The position numbers were made by a program, and so were the translations under genes. A model generated the notes under the pieces. It saw nothing but the letters and a program-made list of their open reading frames with translations, was not told the DNA's origin and did not search any database. A stretch of DNA of 64,000 bases from Luteibacter yeojuensis (GTDB lineage: Bacteria; Pseudomonadota; Gammaproteobacteria; Xanthomonadales; Rhodanobacteraceae), in the NCBI RefSeq assembly GCF_000964085.1, contig NZ_JZRB01000022.1:34583-98582 (forward strand), read 5' to 3'. This document shows positions 1 through 8,757 of the stretch, one piece after another; position 1 is the stretch's first letter, and each line of letters opens with the position of its first letter.

Positions 1-1
1 C

Positions 2-706
2 ACGGGCGCCGTGTACCCCAGGGCCCTGCTGGAACGCATCGTCGCCGTCGCCCGCAAGCACCACCTGCTGCTGCTGTGCGACGAGATCTACGACGAGATC
101 CTCTACGACGGCACGCCGTTCCAGCCGCTCGCGGCCGTGGCCGGCGACCACCCCTGCGTCAGCTTCGGCGGCCTGTCGAAAGTGCACCGCGCGTGCGGTT
201 ACCGCGTGGGCTGGATGAGCCTCAGCGGCGCGAAGGCCCGCATCGCGGAGTACCGCGACGCGCTGCAACTGCTCGCCGCCCTGCGCCTGTGCGCCAATGT
301 CACCGCGCAATGGGCCGTGCGCCCCGCCCTGCTCGACAAGCCCACCATCGGCGAGCTCACCGCGCCCGGCGGCCGCCTGCACGAGGCACGCCGCATCGTG
401 CTCGACCACGTCGCGGCCAGCCCGTACCTCGACTGCGTATCGCCCGGCGGCGCCATCTACGCGTTCCCGTGGGTGCGCGCCGATGCCATCGCGCACTTCG
501 ACGACACCGCGTTCGCGCTGCGCCTGCTCGAGGAAGAAGGCGTGCTCGTGGTGCCCGGCACCAGCTTCAACCTGCACGCCAGCCGCCACCTGCGCCTCAC
601 GCTGCTGCCGGAACCGGCGCAGCTTGCCGAGGTGTTCACGCGCATGGACCGCGTGCTGGGCCGCATGGCCGCCGAGGACCGCCCGCCCGCCAGCGCCGTC
701 GCCTGA
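2..706 (+). CDS. alaA: Alanine-type PLP aminotransferase, 3' part (5' end outside window)
   Basis: The gene enters the window already open: the first codons read TGAVYPRALL, the end of the NPTGxVY signature of class I/II aminotransferases. The PLP-lysine motif follows (FGGLSKVHRACGYRVGWM), then a segment close to AlaA/YfbQ (LLAALRLCANVTAQWAV). AlaA-type enzymes transfer the amino group of glutamate to pyruvate in the cytoplasm. About 234 residues are visible, so roughly the first 40% is missing. The TGA overlaps the ATG of the next gene by one base, which suggests co-translation. AlaA is my best family match; a related aspartate/tyrosine aminotransferase cannot be excluded. Confidence 0.8.
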   Translation, partial: TGAVYPRALLERIVAVARKHHLLLLCDEIYDEILYDGTPFQPLAAVAGDHPCVSFGGLSKVHRACGYRVGWMSLSGAKARIAEYRDALQLLAALRLCANVTAQWAVRPALLDKPTIGELTAPGGRLHEARRIVLDHVAASPYLDCVSPGGAIYAFPWVRADAIAHFDDTAFALRLLEEEGVLVVPGTSFNLHASRHLRLTLLPEPAQLAEVFTRMDRVLGRMAAEDRPPASAVA

Positions 707-1305
707 TGCCGGCCATCACGTTCCTCGCCCTCGGCGATTCGTACACCATCGGCGAGGGCGTGGCGGAAAACGGCCGCTGGCCCGTGCAGCTCGCCGCGCG
801 CCTGCGCGAGGCACGCTTCGACGTGCAGCCGCCGCGCATCATCGCCACCACCGGCTGGACCACCGATGAGCTCTCCGCCGCGATGGGCGCGGCCACGTTC
901 GACAAGCGCTACGGCCTCGTCACGCTGCTCATCGGCGTGAACAACCAGTACCGCGGGCGCTCCGCCGAGGAATACCGTGAGCAGTTCGTGGCATTGCTGA
1001 AACGCGCGGGCACACTCGCAGGGGATGTGCGCCGCGTGGTGGTCGTGTCGATCCCCGATTGGGGCGTCACGCCGTTCGCCGAAGGCCGCGATCGCAAGAA
1101 GATCGGCGAAGAGATCGATGCGTTCAACGCCATCGCGCGTTACGAATCGCAACGCGCGTTCGCCCGCTGGGTCGACGTGACCGGCATCTCGCGCAAGGCG
1201 GCCAACGAAGTCGTCGACGACGGCCTGCACCCCTCAGCCGCGCAGTATGCGAAGTGGGTACAAGCGATCCTGCCCCAGGCCGAAGCAGCGATCAAAGAAC
1301 TCTAG
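706..1305 (+). CDS. SGNH/GDSL-type esterase
   Basis: A 199-residue SGNH hydrolase. It begins MPAITFLALGDSYTIGEG, holding the GDS nucleophile block. It also has a GVNNQY oxyanion block and a C-terminal DGLHPS block that supplies the catalytic Asp and His. There is no signal peptide, so the enzyme is probably cytoplasmic. The start was chosen because the GDSL motif must lie close to the N terminus and because the ATG overlaps the upstream TGA; the open frame extending further upstream is a shadow of the aminotransferase. The substrate is unknown; small-ester or lysophospholipid hydrolysis is typical of the family. Confidence 0.85.
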   Translation: MPAITFLALGDSYTIGEGVAENGRWPVQLAARLREARFDVQPPRIIATTGWTTDELSAAMGAATFDKRYGLVTLLIGVNNQYRGRSAEEYREQFVALLKRAGTLAGDVRRVVVVSIPDWGVTPFAEGRDRKKIGEEIDAFNAIARYESQRAFARWVDVTGISRKAANEVVDDGLHPSAAQYAKWVQAILPQAEAAIKEL

Positions 1306-1322
1306 ACCCGCCGAAACACTTC

Positions 1323-1388
1323 TGTGGGAGCGCGCTTGCGCGCGATAGGCTTGCAGCAAGCCCCATCGCGCGCAAGCGCGCTTCCACA
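1323..1388. repeat. REP doublet (two inverted GTGG-head hairpins)
   Basis: Two copies of the unit TGTGGGAGCGCGCTTGCGCG face each other across about 18 bases and form a long imperfect palindrome between two convergent genes. Each unit is itself a small hairpin with a GTGG head, the usual form of RAYT-mobilised REP elements. It may also act as a bidirectional terminator or mRNA stabiliser. Confidence 0.85.
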
Positions 1389-1392
1389 TTGA

Positions 1393-2316
1393 TCAGTAAC
1401 GCCCCACCGAAGGATCCACCTCACGCGCCCAGGCATCCATGCCACCTTCCACGTTGAACAGGTGGGTGAACCCATGGGCCGCGAAGCGCTCGGCAGCCGC
1501 GCGGCTGGAGATGCCGTGGTGGCAGATGAAGGCGATGGCCGTGTCCTTCGGCAGCGAGGCCAGGGCCTCGTAGCCCTCGTCCTCGAGGATGCGCGCGCCG
1601 GCCAGCGGGGCGACCATGGCGCGGCCGTGGGCCGGGCGGACGTCGACGAGGAGAATGTCGCCCGCGGCGAGGCGGTCCTTCAACTGGTGCACGGTGAGCG
1701 AGCCGATCTCGACCGCGCCCGGGAACTTCAGGCTGAGGCCTTCGCCCTGCACGGTGGTGACCCAGTCGATCACCACGCCCTTGGCGCGCTGGGCGCTGCC
1801 CGGGTCGAAATGCACTTCGATGCCGTTGGCGACGGTGACGATGTCGTGGCTGCCGGCCGGGGCCAGCTGGAAGCCGGCCGAGTGGTCCGGGCCGATCTCC
1901 AGGTGCAGGGCCATGCCCTGGGCATTGGCCATGCCGCCGCGGATGGCTTCGGCGGCCTTGTCGGTGATGGTGATCTCCGGCGGCGTGCGGTCCGGCGGGG
2001 CGTTGCCGAACAGCGTGTAGAGCTCACCGCTGGTGTAGAGCTGGCGGATGATGTCCGAGCCACCGATCAGCTCACCCTTCACGTAGAGCTGCGGGATGGT
2101 GGGCCACTGGCCGTATTCCTTGATGCCCTCGCGGATTTCCGGGTCTTCCAGCACGTTGACCGTGTGGTAGGCGTCGACCACGTCGTTCAGCGTGTTGGTG
2201 GCGGCGGCGGAAAAGCCGCACATCGGCTGCTGGCGCGTGCCCTTCATGAACAGCACGACCTCGTGCTGGGCGAGGAGGGCTTCGATGCGCTCGCGGGTGG
2301 GGGTATCAAGTGCCAT
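1393..2316 (-). CDS. Monothiol glutaredoxin - IscA-like - rhodanese fusion protein
   Basis: Three modules in 307 residues. Residues 1-105 are a Grx4/GrxD-type monothiol glutaredoxin with CGFS (Cys33) and the WPTIPQLYVKGELIGGSDI glutathione-binding stretch. Residues of about 118-200 resemble an IscA/HesB fold (ITDKAAEAI...) but contain no cysteine. The C-terminal third is a GlpE-like rhodanese with the loop CHHGISSR. Grx4 proteins carry [2Fe-2S] clusters bridged with glutathione, so a role in cluster trafficking coupled to sulfur transfer is likely. I chose the ATG at 2316 from family N termini (MALDTPTRERI); a GTG at 2328 would add four residues. Neither has a clear ribosome-binding site. Confidence 0.85.
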   Translation of the reverse strand: MALDTPTRERIEALLAQHEVVLFMKGTRQQPMCGFSAAATNTLNDVVDAYHTVNVLEDPEIREGIKEYGQWPTIPQLYVKGELIGGSDIIRQLYTSGELYTLFGNAPPDRTPPEITITDKAAEAIRGGMANAQGMALHLEIGPDHSAGFQLAPAGSHDIVTVANGIEVHFDPGSAQRAKGVVIDWVTTVQGEGLSLKFPGAVEIGSLTVHQLKDRLAAGDILLVDVRPAHGRAMVAPLAGARILEDEGYEALASLPKDTAIAFICHHGISSRAAAERFAAHGFTHLFNVEGGMDAWAREVDPSVGRY

Positions 2317-2389
2317 GGAGGGGATCACCGCTAGGGGAAAGGGGCCATTTTACCGGCATCCCCCGCACATGGGCGCTTTCATTGTGAAA

Positions 2390-3259
2390 TCAACCCACCA
2401 GCGAGGGTTCCGCCGTGAGGGTGGAGAGGTCGTTGCGGCAATCGGCCAGCGGGGCGAAGCTCAGGACGGCCTCCGGCGAGGGCAGTACCGTCTCACGGCT
2501 GGCGCGACCGAGCGGCGTGTAGCGTTCCGTCCAGTGGACCAGTTCCATGGCGCCGGTGAAGTCCTCGACCAGGGCGGTGCAGTGCTCCACCCAGTCGCCG
2601 TCGTTCAGATACAGGATGCCGTTGATCGGCCGCACGTGGCCGAAGTGGATGTGGCCGCAGATGTGCCCATCCACGCCCCGCTCGGCGGCATCGGTGGCCA
2701 CCCGTTGCTCGTAGCCACGGATGTACTCCATGGCCAGGCCCACGTGCGATTTGATGATGATGGAGAGCGGCATGTACGGCAGCTCCATCCGGCGGCGCAC
2801 CGAATGCACGCGGCGGTTCGCCCAGCAGATGACGCGGTGCATCGCATCACCCAGCAGGGTCAGCCAGCGCTTGCCGATGTGCTCCGGGTCGAACTCGTCG
2901 CCGTGGCTCACCCGGTAGCGGCGGCCGTCGGCACCTTCGTGCAGGGCATCCAGTTCCACGCGGATACCGGCGATGGTCGAGCCCGCCAGGCCGCGCATCT
3001 GGTAATCGTGGTTACCGGGTATGTAGATCACCTCCACGCCGCGCGCGGCCATGGCGATGAGTTCGGCGATGACAGCGCTGTGGTCGGGATGCCACCAGTG
3101 GCGCTTGGCCAGGGCCTCGAGGTCGACGATGTCGCCCACCAGGTAGAGGCGTTCGCAGTTGACGCTCTGCAGGAAGTCGAGGAGGTAGGCAGCCTTGCAA
3201 TCGGGCGTGCCGAGGTGCACGTCCGAGATGAAGGCGCTGCGGCAGGTCAGCTTGGCCAT
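2390..3259 (-). CDS. LpxH-like calcineurin-type metallophosphoesterase
   Basis: A 289-residue metallophosphoesterase with the full set of metal ligands: SDVHLG, GDIVDLEA, GNHDYQ, VSHGDEFD and GHIHFG. The DVHLGxxxCKAxYLLDFL opening is characteristic of the LpxH-like group usually annotated as UDP-2,3-diacylglucosamine diphosphatase, a lipid A step. The protein is longer than E. coli LpxH (about 240), and this paralogous group is not proven to act on lipid A. The start at 3259 (MAKLTCRSAFISDVH) places the first motif near the N terminus; the in-frame extension to 3304 looks non-coding. Confidence 0.75.
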   Translation of the reverse strand: MAKLTCRSAFISDVHLGTPDCKAAYLLDFLQSVNCERLYLVGDIVDLEALAKRHWWHPDHSAVIAELIAMAARGVEVIYIPGNHDYQMRGLAGSTIAGIRVELDALHEGADGRRYRVSHGDEFDPEHIGKRWLTLLGDAMHRVICWANRRVHSVRRRMELPYMPLSIIIKSHVGLAMEYIRGYEQRVATDAAERGVDGHICGHIHFGHVRPINGILYLNDGDWVEHCTALVEDFTGAMELVHWTERYTPLGRASRETVLPSPEAVLSFAPLADCRNDLSTLTAEPSLVG

Positions 3260-3364
3260 GGCGGCGGTTTCCGGGGTGGTCCCGGGTCGCCAGTGTGTGG
3301 GCACGCTGTAACCAGTGGATGGCGCTCGTGTTTCAGGATGGTTGCGGCGGGCAGCCGCGTTTCA

Positions 3365-3429
3365 TGTGGGAGCGCGCTTGCGCGCGATGGGGTTACGGCA
3401 AGTACATCGCGCGCGAGCGCGCTCCCACA
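3365..3429. repeat. REP doublet
   Basis: Two inverted GTGG-head units (TGTGGGAGCGCGC...GCGCGCTCCCACA) lie between cobS and the LpxH-like gene, which are on the same strand. It could mark the 3' end of the cobalamin operon. Confidence 0.85.
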
Positions 3430-3434
3430 GGTGT

Positions 3435-4181
3435 TTAGAGAAGCAAGGCAAATAGAGTCGCGGCTTCGATCATCTCCACCATCGCCCCTGCCGTGTCGCC
3501 AGTGAAGCCGCCAATGCGTTTCATCGTGGCGCGACGCCATAGGACGCCGACGATGAGTGCGGCCACCAGGGCCTTCAGGCCGGTGAGCATGAAAGCGCAC
3601 GTTGCGATGATCGCGATGACCAGGGCGATGCGGCAGCCTAAGGCCGGTGCGCCGCGTAGTGGGGCGCCGAGGCCGTTTTCGCGGACGTAGGGGGTGGTGA
3701 GGAACAGGGCGACTAGTGCGGTTCTTGCTAGTAGGGGTGGGAGGATGAGTTGCCAGGCAAGGCTGCCGTAGAACCAATCGCGCACAGAGTGCGCTCCTAC
3801 AAAAGCGGTTAGTGCCGAGAACTTCAGCAGGGACAGCAGGATCAGGGAGATGACGCCGGCGGGGCCGCAGCGGGGGTCTTTCATGATGGTGAGCGTGCGG
3901 TCGCGGTTGCCCATGCCGCCGATCCAGGCGTCGGCGCTGTCGGCGAGGCCGTCGAGGTGGAGGGCGCCGGTAATGGCGACCCACACCAGCAGCATCACCG
4001 CGGCCGCGGGCAGCGGGTCGAGGTGGCGCAGGCACCAGGCCGCGAGCACGAAGATGAGGCCGAGCACGAAGCCGACGAAGGGGTACCACTTCAGCGACGC
4101 GGCCTGCGCGCGGACATCCCACTGCACCGCCGGCATGGGGATGCGGGTGAGGAAGCCGAAGGCGATGACTAGGCCGCGCAT
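3435..4181 (-). CDS. cobS: Adenosylcobinamide-GDP ribazoletransferase
   Basis: CobS joins alpha-ribazole to adenosylcobinamide-GDP, the last assembly step of adenosylcobalamin, in the inner membrane. This 248-residue protein opens [17 protein letters not shown], has the HLDGLADSADAW acidic motif and MKDPRCGPAG, and several hydrophobic helices. It is the last gene of the B12 operon. The start at 4181 has GGAAA five bases upstream; an ATG at 4193 (MENG) is possible. Both overlap the cobC stop. Oddity: codons covering 3777-3801 are a REP unit read in frame, encoding FVGAHSVRDW after LKFSALTA. Confidence 0.92.
   Translation of the reverse strand: MRGLVIAFGFLTRIPMPAVQWDVRAQAASLKWYPFVGFVLGLIFVLAAWCLRHLDPLPAAAVMLLVWVAITGALHLDGLADSADAWIGGMGNRDRTLTIMKDPRCGPAGVISLILLSLLKFSALTAFVGAHSVRDWFYGSLAWQLILPPLLARTALVALFLTTPYVRENGLGAPLRGAPALGCRIALVIAIIATCAFMLTGLKALVAALIVGVLWRRATMKRIGGFTGDTAGAMVEMIEAATLFALLL
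3777..3801. repeat. Single REP unit inside cobS
   Basis: ATCGCGCACAGAGTGCGCTC followed by CTACA is the same GTAG-head hairpin unit found between genes elsewhere in the window (compare the right arm of 18104-18200). Here it lies within the cobS reading frame without breaking it. Confidence 0.75.
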
Positions 4182-4720
4182 GCCGTTTTCCATGGGATGG
4201 CATGTAGCGAGGCATGCGGAACGTCGATGCTGGCCATGTCCGCAAGCGGACGGCCCTCTGCCACGCAGCGCAGCAGACGGATGGCACCGCCGTGGGTCAC
4301 CACGAGCACGCGTGCATCGGGCGCCTCGGCGGTGATTGTGTCCATTGCCGCCGCAAGGCGCGCATGGAATGCGGGGATCGTCTCGGCCCCGGGCGGCGGG
4401 TTGGTGACAGGGTCGGCCCAGAACCGCCCGAGCGCCTCGCCCTGTTCTTCCGCCAACGTCGCGACGGGAACGCCCTGCCACTCACCAAAGTGATATTCGG
4501 CGAGGCGCGCATCGATGCGTAACGGCACGCCGCGCGCCGCGGCCAGCTCCTCCGCGAACCGCGCGCAGCGCGCGAGCGGCGACGTGACGATGCGGTCCAA
4601 CCCCTGCCCTTCCACGGCCGCGCGCAGCTGCGACCAGCCCAGCGCGCTGAGCGGGTCGTCGAGCTGCCCGCGAAAACCGGCCTGGCCGGTATCGCCATGG
4701 CGCAGGAGGTGGATGCTCAC
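4169..4720 (-). CDS. cobC: Alpha-ribazole phosphatase, histidine phosphatase family
   Basis: A 183-residue branch-1 histidine phosphatase with the RHG motif ([10 protein letters not shown]), the EYHFGEWQG segment with its acid, and the second histidine in VTHGGAIR. CobC dephosphorylates alpha-ribazole phosphate (or adenosylcobalamin 5'-phosphate) in the lower-ligand branch. Its place between cobT and cobS supports this over a general phosphoglycerate mutase. The start is a GTG at 4720 whose GTGA overlaps the cobT stop; the 18-codon upstream extension is a cobT shadow. Confidence 0.88.
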   Translation of the reverse strand: MSIHLLRHGDTGQAGFRGQLDDPLSALGWSQLRAAVEGQGLDRIVTSPLARCARFAEELAAARGVPLRIDARLAEYHFGEWQGVPVATLAEEQGEALGRFWADPVTNPPPGAETIPAFHARLAAAMDTITAEAPDARVLVVTHGGAIRLLRCVAEGRPLADMASIDVPHASLHAIPWKTACAA

Positions 4721-5760
4721 GCTTCGGAAACCCCGGCTTCGGCGAAGGTCGCCATCGACCCGTGCAGCGTACACGCCATGCGCAGCAGGGGCACGGCCAC
4801 GGCGGCGCCGCTGGCCTCGCCCAGGCGCATGTGCAGGTCGAGCAGCGGCGTGGCCTGCAGCGCGTCCAGGACGCGCCCGTGGCCCCGCTCGTGCGAGCGG
4901 TGGGCGAAGATCATCCAGGGGCGGGCATCCGGCCGCAGCGCGACGGCGGCCAGTGCCGCGGTGGTGGCGATGAAGCCGTCAACGAGGATGGGCAGCCCGC
5001 ACTGCGCGGCGTTGACGAAGGCGCCCGCCAGCGCGGCGATCTCGAACCCACCGTAGTGGCGCAGTTTGTCGCGCGGGGTATCGGCCGCCGCATGGACACG
5101 CAGCGCATCGGCGATGACGACGGCCTTGCGGGCCACGCCCTGCTTGTCCAGGCCCGTGCCCGGGCCCGCCAGCGTCTCGGGCTTCTCGCCCAGCAGCGCG
5201 CATGCGAGCGCACTGGCCGCGGTGGTATTGCCGATGCCCATGTCGCCGCCGATATAAAGCTCGGCGCCATCGGCCATGGCGCGCGCGACGCTGCGCACGC
5301 CGGCATCGAGCGCCGCATCCAGTTCATCGTCCGTCATCGCGGGTACGTGGCGCAGATTCCCCGTGGATGACGCGATGATGTCGCGGCGCACGCCGGGGAT
5401 ATCACCGGGATCGTTCACCGTGCCGAGGTTCACCACCTCAAGCGTGGCGCCCAGTTCGCGTGCCAGCACCGAGATGGCCGCGCCGCCGCGGGCGAAGTTG
5501 CGCAGCATTTCGCCCGTAACCGCCTGCGGGAACGCCGAGATGCCTTCGGCCGCCACGCCGTGGTCGCCCGCGAAGACGGCGATGTGCACGCGATCGACCC
5601 GCGGCCGCTTGCGCGATTGCAGTGACGCCAGCTGGATCGCCAGCGCCTCGAGGCGCCCCAGCGAACCCGGTGGCTTGGTCAGCGTATCCTGCCGTTCCGC
5701 GGCCGCGGCGGCCGCCGCGTGGTCGGGGACGCGGCAGGGCACGGTCATCCAGCGTTTCAT
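4717..5760 (-). CDS. cobT: Nicotinate-nucleotide--dimethylbenzimidazole phosphoribosyltransferase
   Basis: CobT (347 residues) activates the lower ligand base by transferring phosphoribose from nicotinate mononucleotide. Visible family features are [14 protein letters not shown] near the N terminus, [32 protein letters not shown] and [10 protein letters not shown], which carries the presumed catalytic Glu. The ATG at 5760 overlaps the cobU stop as ATGA. No bluB (dimethylbenzimidazole synthesis) is present in the window, so the base may come from elsewhere in the genome or from outside. Confidence 0.95.
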   Translation of the reverse strand: MKRWMTVPCRVPDHAAAAAAAERQDTLTKPPGSLGRLEALAIQLASLQSRKRPRVDRVHIAVFAGDHGVAAEGISAFPQAVTGEMLRNFARGGAAISVLARELGATLEVVNLGTVNDPGDIPGVRRDIIASSTGNLRHVPAMTDDELDAALDAGVRSVARAMADGAELYIGGDMGIGNTTAASALACALLGEKPETLAGPGTGLDKQGVARKAVVIADALRVHAAADTPRDKLRHYGGFEIAALAGAFVNAAQCGLPILVDGFIATTAALAAVALRPDARPWMIFAHRSHERGHGRVLDALQATPLLDLHMRLGEASGAAVAVPLLRMACTLHGSMATFAEAGVSEA

Positions 5761-6278
5761 GGCAACGTTCCTTTCAATACGAGGGGGAGCCCGGCGGCGA
5801 CGAACACGACGCGATCGCACACGCTGGCGAGGGATTGGTGCAGGCGCCCGGCCTCGTCGACGAAGCGCCGCGTGATTTCGCCCAGGGGCGTGATGCCGAG
5901 GCCGACCTCGTTGCTGACGAAGATGATGTCGCCACCGGGCTCACCCGCCGCCGCGAGCAGGTCGGCGTGCTCGGCATCGAAGTGGATGCCTTCTCTCATC
6001 CACAACGCGTTGGAGAGCCACAGCGTGAGGCAGTCGACGAGCACGAGATTCCCAGCGGCCACATGCGTGCGTAGCGTGGTGCCGAGGGCCAGCGGCTCCT
6101 CGATGGAAAGCCATGTGGAGGGACGCCGCGCGCGATGGTGCGCGATACGCACGGCCATCTCGTCGTCGAGCGCTTCGGCCGTGGCGACGTACACCACCGG
6201 CTTGCCGCTATCGATGGCCAGCTTTTCCGCCAGCGCGCTCTTGCCCGAACGGGCGCCCCCGAGGATAAGTGTCTTCAT
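5757..6278 (-). CDS. cobU: Adenosylcobinamide kinase / adenosylcobinamide-phosphate guanylyltransferase
   Basis: CobU (173 residues) phosphorylates adenosylcobinamide and then adds GMP. The N terminus [14 protein letters not shown] is the P-loop. The HHRARRP segment carries the histidine that is guanylylated in this family. [12 protein letters not shown] and [12 protein letters not shown] are further signatures. It starts at 6278 in an ATGA overlap with cobQ; the six extra upstream codons of the open frame are cobQ shadow. Confidence 0.95.
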   Translation of the reverse strand: MKTLILGGARSGKSALAEKLAIDSGKPVVYVATAEALDDEMAVRIAHHRARRPSTWLSIEEPLALGTTLRTHVAAGNLVLVDCLTLWLSNALWMREGIHFDAEHADLLAAAGEPGGDIIFVSNEVGLGITPLGEITRRFVDEAGRLHQSLASVCDRVVFVAAGLPLVLKGTLP

Positions 6279-7732
6279 CCGTCCAGTCCGAACCATGCCG
6301 CCAGGCGGTGGGTATCCAGGTGTTGGTCGATCGCATCCGCGATACGGCCGATCGATGCATCGCGCAGCGCGTGGATATCCAGCGGCGCGGCGTTGTTCAC
6401 GCCCATGTGCGCAAGGAGTGCCGCGAGCGCATCAGGATGGTCGAACAGGCCGTGCAGGTAGGTTCCCATGACAAGGCCGTCATCGGACATGGCGCCGTCG
6501 TGTTTGCCGATTAATAACATCGGTCGCGCGAGCGCGGGGCCACTGGATACACCGCAATGGATTTCGTAACCGCTCACGGATGCGCCGCTTTCTGCGAGCG
6601 TGCCCTCGACCTGCCGCAACTGCTTCCGCGGGCCCATCGTCGTTTCCATGTCGAGCAGGCCGAGGCCGGCCGTCGAGCCGGGCGCGCCTTCGATGCCATC
6701 GGGATCATGCACGGCGCGGCCGAGCATCTGGAAGCCACCGCAGATCCCGATCACGTGGCCGCCATAGCGCACGTGGCGGAGGATGGCCTTGTCCCAGCCG
6801 CGCTCGCGCAGCCAGGCGAGGTCGGCGCGCGTGGCCTTGGAACCGGGCAAGACGATGACGTCGCATGCGGGGAAGGCGTCGCCCGGGCCGACAAAGAGGC
6901 ATTCCACGTCGGGATGCGCGCGTAGCGCATCGAAGTCGTTGTGGTTGCTGATGCGCGGGAACGCGGGCACCGCGACGCGCAGCCTCGCACCGTCGCGTGC
7001 CTCATGCGTGCGAGGTAGCGCATCTTCCGCTTCCAGCACCAAGCCATGCATGTACGGCAGCACGCCAAGGACGGGCTTGCCAGTTTCCTCCTCAAGCCAG
7101 TCAAGGCCCGGCTGCAGCAACGCGATGTCACCACGGAAGCGATTGATGACGAACCCGACGATGCGCTCGCGCTCGCTCGGCGACAGCACGGCCAGCGTGC
7201 CGACGAGGTGCGCGAACACGCCACCCCGGTCGATGTCGGCGACGAGCACCACCGGGCAGTCGACGGCCTCGGCATAGCCCATGTTCGCGATGTCGCGGTC
7301 GCGCAGGTTCACCTCGGCGGGGCTGCCGGCGCCTTCGACGACGATGGCTTCGTACGCCTCAGAAAGCCGCGCGTGCGAGGCGAGCACGGCGTCCATGGCC
7401 ACGCGCTTGTAGGCGTGGTAGCCCACGGCGTCCATGTTGCCCACGGGGTGGCCGTGCACGATCACTTGCGCCCCGGTATCGCTGTTGGGCTTGAGCAGCA
7501 CGGGGTTGAAATCGGTGTGCGGCGCCACGCCCGCGGCCTGCGCCTGCACGGCCTGGGCGCGCCCGATCTCGCCGCCATCGACCGTCACCGCCGCATTGAG
7601 TGCCATGTTCTGCGGCTTGAACGGCGCGACGCGCACGCCTCGCCGGGCGAGCCAGCGGCACAGCGCCGCCACCACCGTGCTCTTGCCGGCATCGGAGGTG
7701 CAGCCCTGCACCATCAGCACGCGGGCGGTCAT
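6275..7732 (-). CDS. cobQ: Cobyric acid synthase
   Basis: CobQ (485 residues) amidates four side chains of adenosylcobyrinate a,c-diamide using glutamine and ATP. The N-terminal synthetase domain starts [15 protein letters not shown] and includes [10 protein letters not shown] and [13 protein letters not shown]. The C-terminal glutamine amidotransferase domain has the nucleophile block [11 protein letters not shown] and a YLHGLFDH histidine block. The start at 7732 overlaps the cobD stop as ATGA. The much longer upstream open frame runs through cobD in another frame and is not part of the protein. Confidence 0.95.
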   Translation of the reverse strand: MTARVLMVQGCTSDAGKSTVVAALCRWLARRGVRVAPFKPQNMALNAAVTVDGGEIGRAQAVQAQAAGVAPHTDFNPVLLKPNSDTGAQVIVHGHPVGNMDAVGYHAYKRVAMDAVLASHARLSEAYEAIVVEGAGSPAEVNLRDRDIANMGYAEAVDCPVVLVADIDRGGVFAHLVGTLAVLSPSERERIVGFVINRFRGDIALLQPGLDWLEEETGKPVLGVLPYMHGLVLEAEDALPRTHEARDGARLRVAVPAFPRISNHNDFDALRAHPDVECLFVGPGDAFPACDVIVLPGSKATRADLAWLRERGWDKAILRHVRYGGHVIGICGGFQMLGRAVHDPDGIEGAPGSTAGLGLLDMETTMGPRKQLRQVEGTLAESGASVSGYEIHCGVSSGPALARPMLLIGKHDGAMSDDGLVMGTYLHGLFDHPDALAALLAHMGVNNAAPLDIHALRDASIGRIADAIDQHLDTHRLAAWFGLDG

Positions 7733-8757
7733 CGCATCACCTCGGCCAGGGCGGCGGCCAGGCGCGCGAAGCCAGCGTCGTCGGGCGGGAGGCCGAAGCG
7801 CAGCGCGGCGGGCTCGGCGAACAGCCGGACGAGGATGCCGCGCTGGGCGAGGCCTTCGTGGATGCGCGCCGCGTCGGCGTGCCGGGTGTATTGGAACAAG
7901 TCGGTACCGCCATGGGGAAGGAGGCCTGCGCCACTCAGCACGTCCGCGAGCTGCTCGCTCTCTTCGCGCAAACGGGCGCGCATGGCTTCCTGCCAGCGGG
8001 TATCGCGCAGCGCCTGCGTAACGGCGAAGCGCGTGGGCCCCGTGAGCGTCCACGGGCCAAGCTGCTCGCGCAGGGCATCGAGCAGCGCGGGCCACGCGGC
8101 GACAAACCCCGCCCGCGCCCCCGCCAGGCCGAAGAACTTACCGATGGACCGGAGCAGGATGAGGCCATGGCGCGGCTGGAGGAAGGTCTCGGGGCGTGTG
8201 TCGCCAAAGGCCTCGTCAACAATCACCCAGCGCTGCCTCCCCTGTAGGAGCGCGCTTGCGCGCGACATCTTTTCGCGAGGAGCACCAGGCCCTGTTGCCT
8301 TTCGCGAAAAGATGTCGCCCACGAAGTGGGCTCCTACAGTTTCGCCTGTCGGGTTGTTCGGGGAGATGAAGACCAGCACATCGAACTCGTCGGCGCGGTC
8401 TAGCAGCTCGCCCATCGGCAGCAGCGCTACGTCATGGCCCGCCTCGCGCCATGCGTGCGCGTGCTCGGCGTAGCCAGGCGCCAGCACGCCCACCCGCGAG
8501 CGGGGGCGCAGGCGTGGCAACGCCTGGATGGCGGCCTGCGTGCCCGCGACAGGTAGAAGCTGTTCGCAGCCGTAGTAGGCGCGCGCCGCATCGAGCAAGC
8601 CGTCTTCGTCCTCGGGCAGCCGGTGCCACGCGTCGGCGGGCACGGGTGGCACGGGCCACGCGTGCGGGCTGATACCGGTGGAAAGATCGAGCCACTGCTC
8701 GCGCGGGATGCCATGCGCGGCCGCGGCGCGGGCGAGGCGGCCACCGTGTTCAAGCAT
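7729..8757 (-). CDS. cobD: L-threonine-O-3-phosphate decarboxylase with in-frame REP insertion
   Basis: CobD (called cobC in Pseudomonas) makes the aminopropanol phosphate linker of B12. This 342-residue PLP enzyme has [45 protein letters not shown] and the PLP lysine in [17 protein letters not shown]. It overlaps cbiB by 8 bases. Oddity: the whole segment between PNNPTGE and WVIVDEAF, normally a helix and turn of about 20 residues, is encoded by a 96-bp REP doublet (8243-8338), giving [19 protein letters not shown] and onwards. The frame stays open, since 96 is a multiple of three. Whether the enzyme still works is not visible from sequence. Confidence 0.9.
   Translation of the reverse strand: MLEHGGRLARAAAAHGIPREQWLDLSTGISPHAWPVPPVPADAWHRLPEDEDGLLDAARAYYGCEQLLPVAGTQAAIQALPRLRPRSRVGVLAPGYAEHAHAWREAGHDVALLPMGELLDRADEFDVLVFISPNNPTGETVGAHFVGDIFSRKATGPGAPREKMSRASALLQGRQRWVIVDEAFGDTRPETFLQPRHGLILLRSIGKFFGLAGARAGFVAAWPALLDALREQLGPWTLTGPTRFAVTQALRDTRWQEAMRARLREESEQLADVLSGAGLLPHGGTDLFQYTRHADAARIHEGLAQRGILVRLFAEPAALRFGLPPDDAGFARLAAALAEVMR
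8243..8338. repeat. REP doublet inserted inside cobD
   Basis: TGTAGGAGCGCGCTTGCGCG at one end and the GTGGGCTCCTACA arm at the other enclose a central inverted repeat (CATCTTTTCGCGA / TCGCGAAAAGATG). It has nearly the same length and plan as the intergenic doublet at 18104-18200. It is 96 bp (32 codons) and lies wholly within the cobD coding frame. Confidence 0.88.

Noticed and set aside
7733..8095. N-terminal extension of CobQ
   Set aside because: Runs through cobD in another frame; the CobQ family begins at the [14 protein letters not shown] block.
8243..8338. cobD as a pseudogene broken by a repeat
   Set aside because: The insertion is a multiple of three without stops, and the PLP lysine and downstream motifs remain in frame, so a pseudogene call is not justified from sequence alone.
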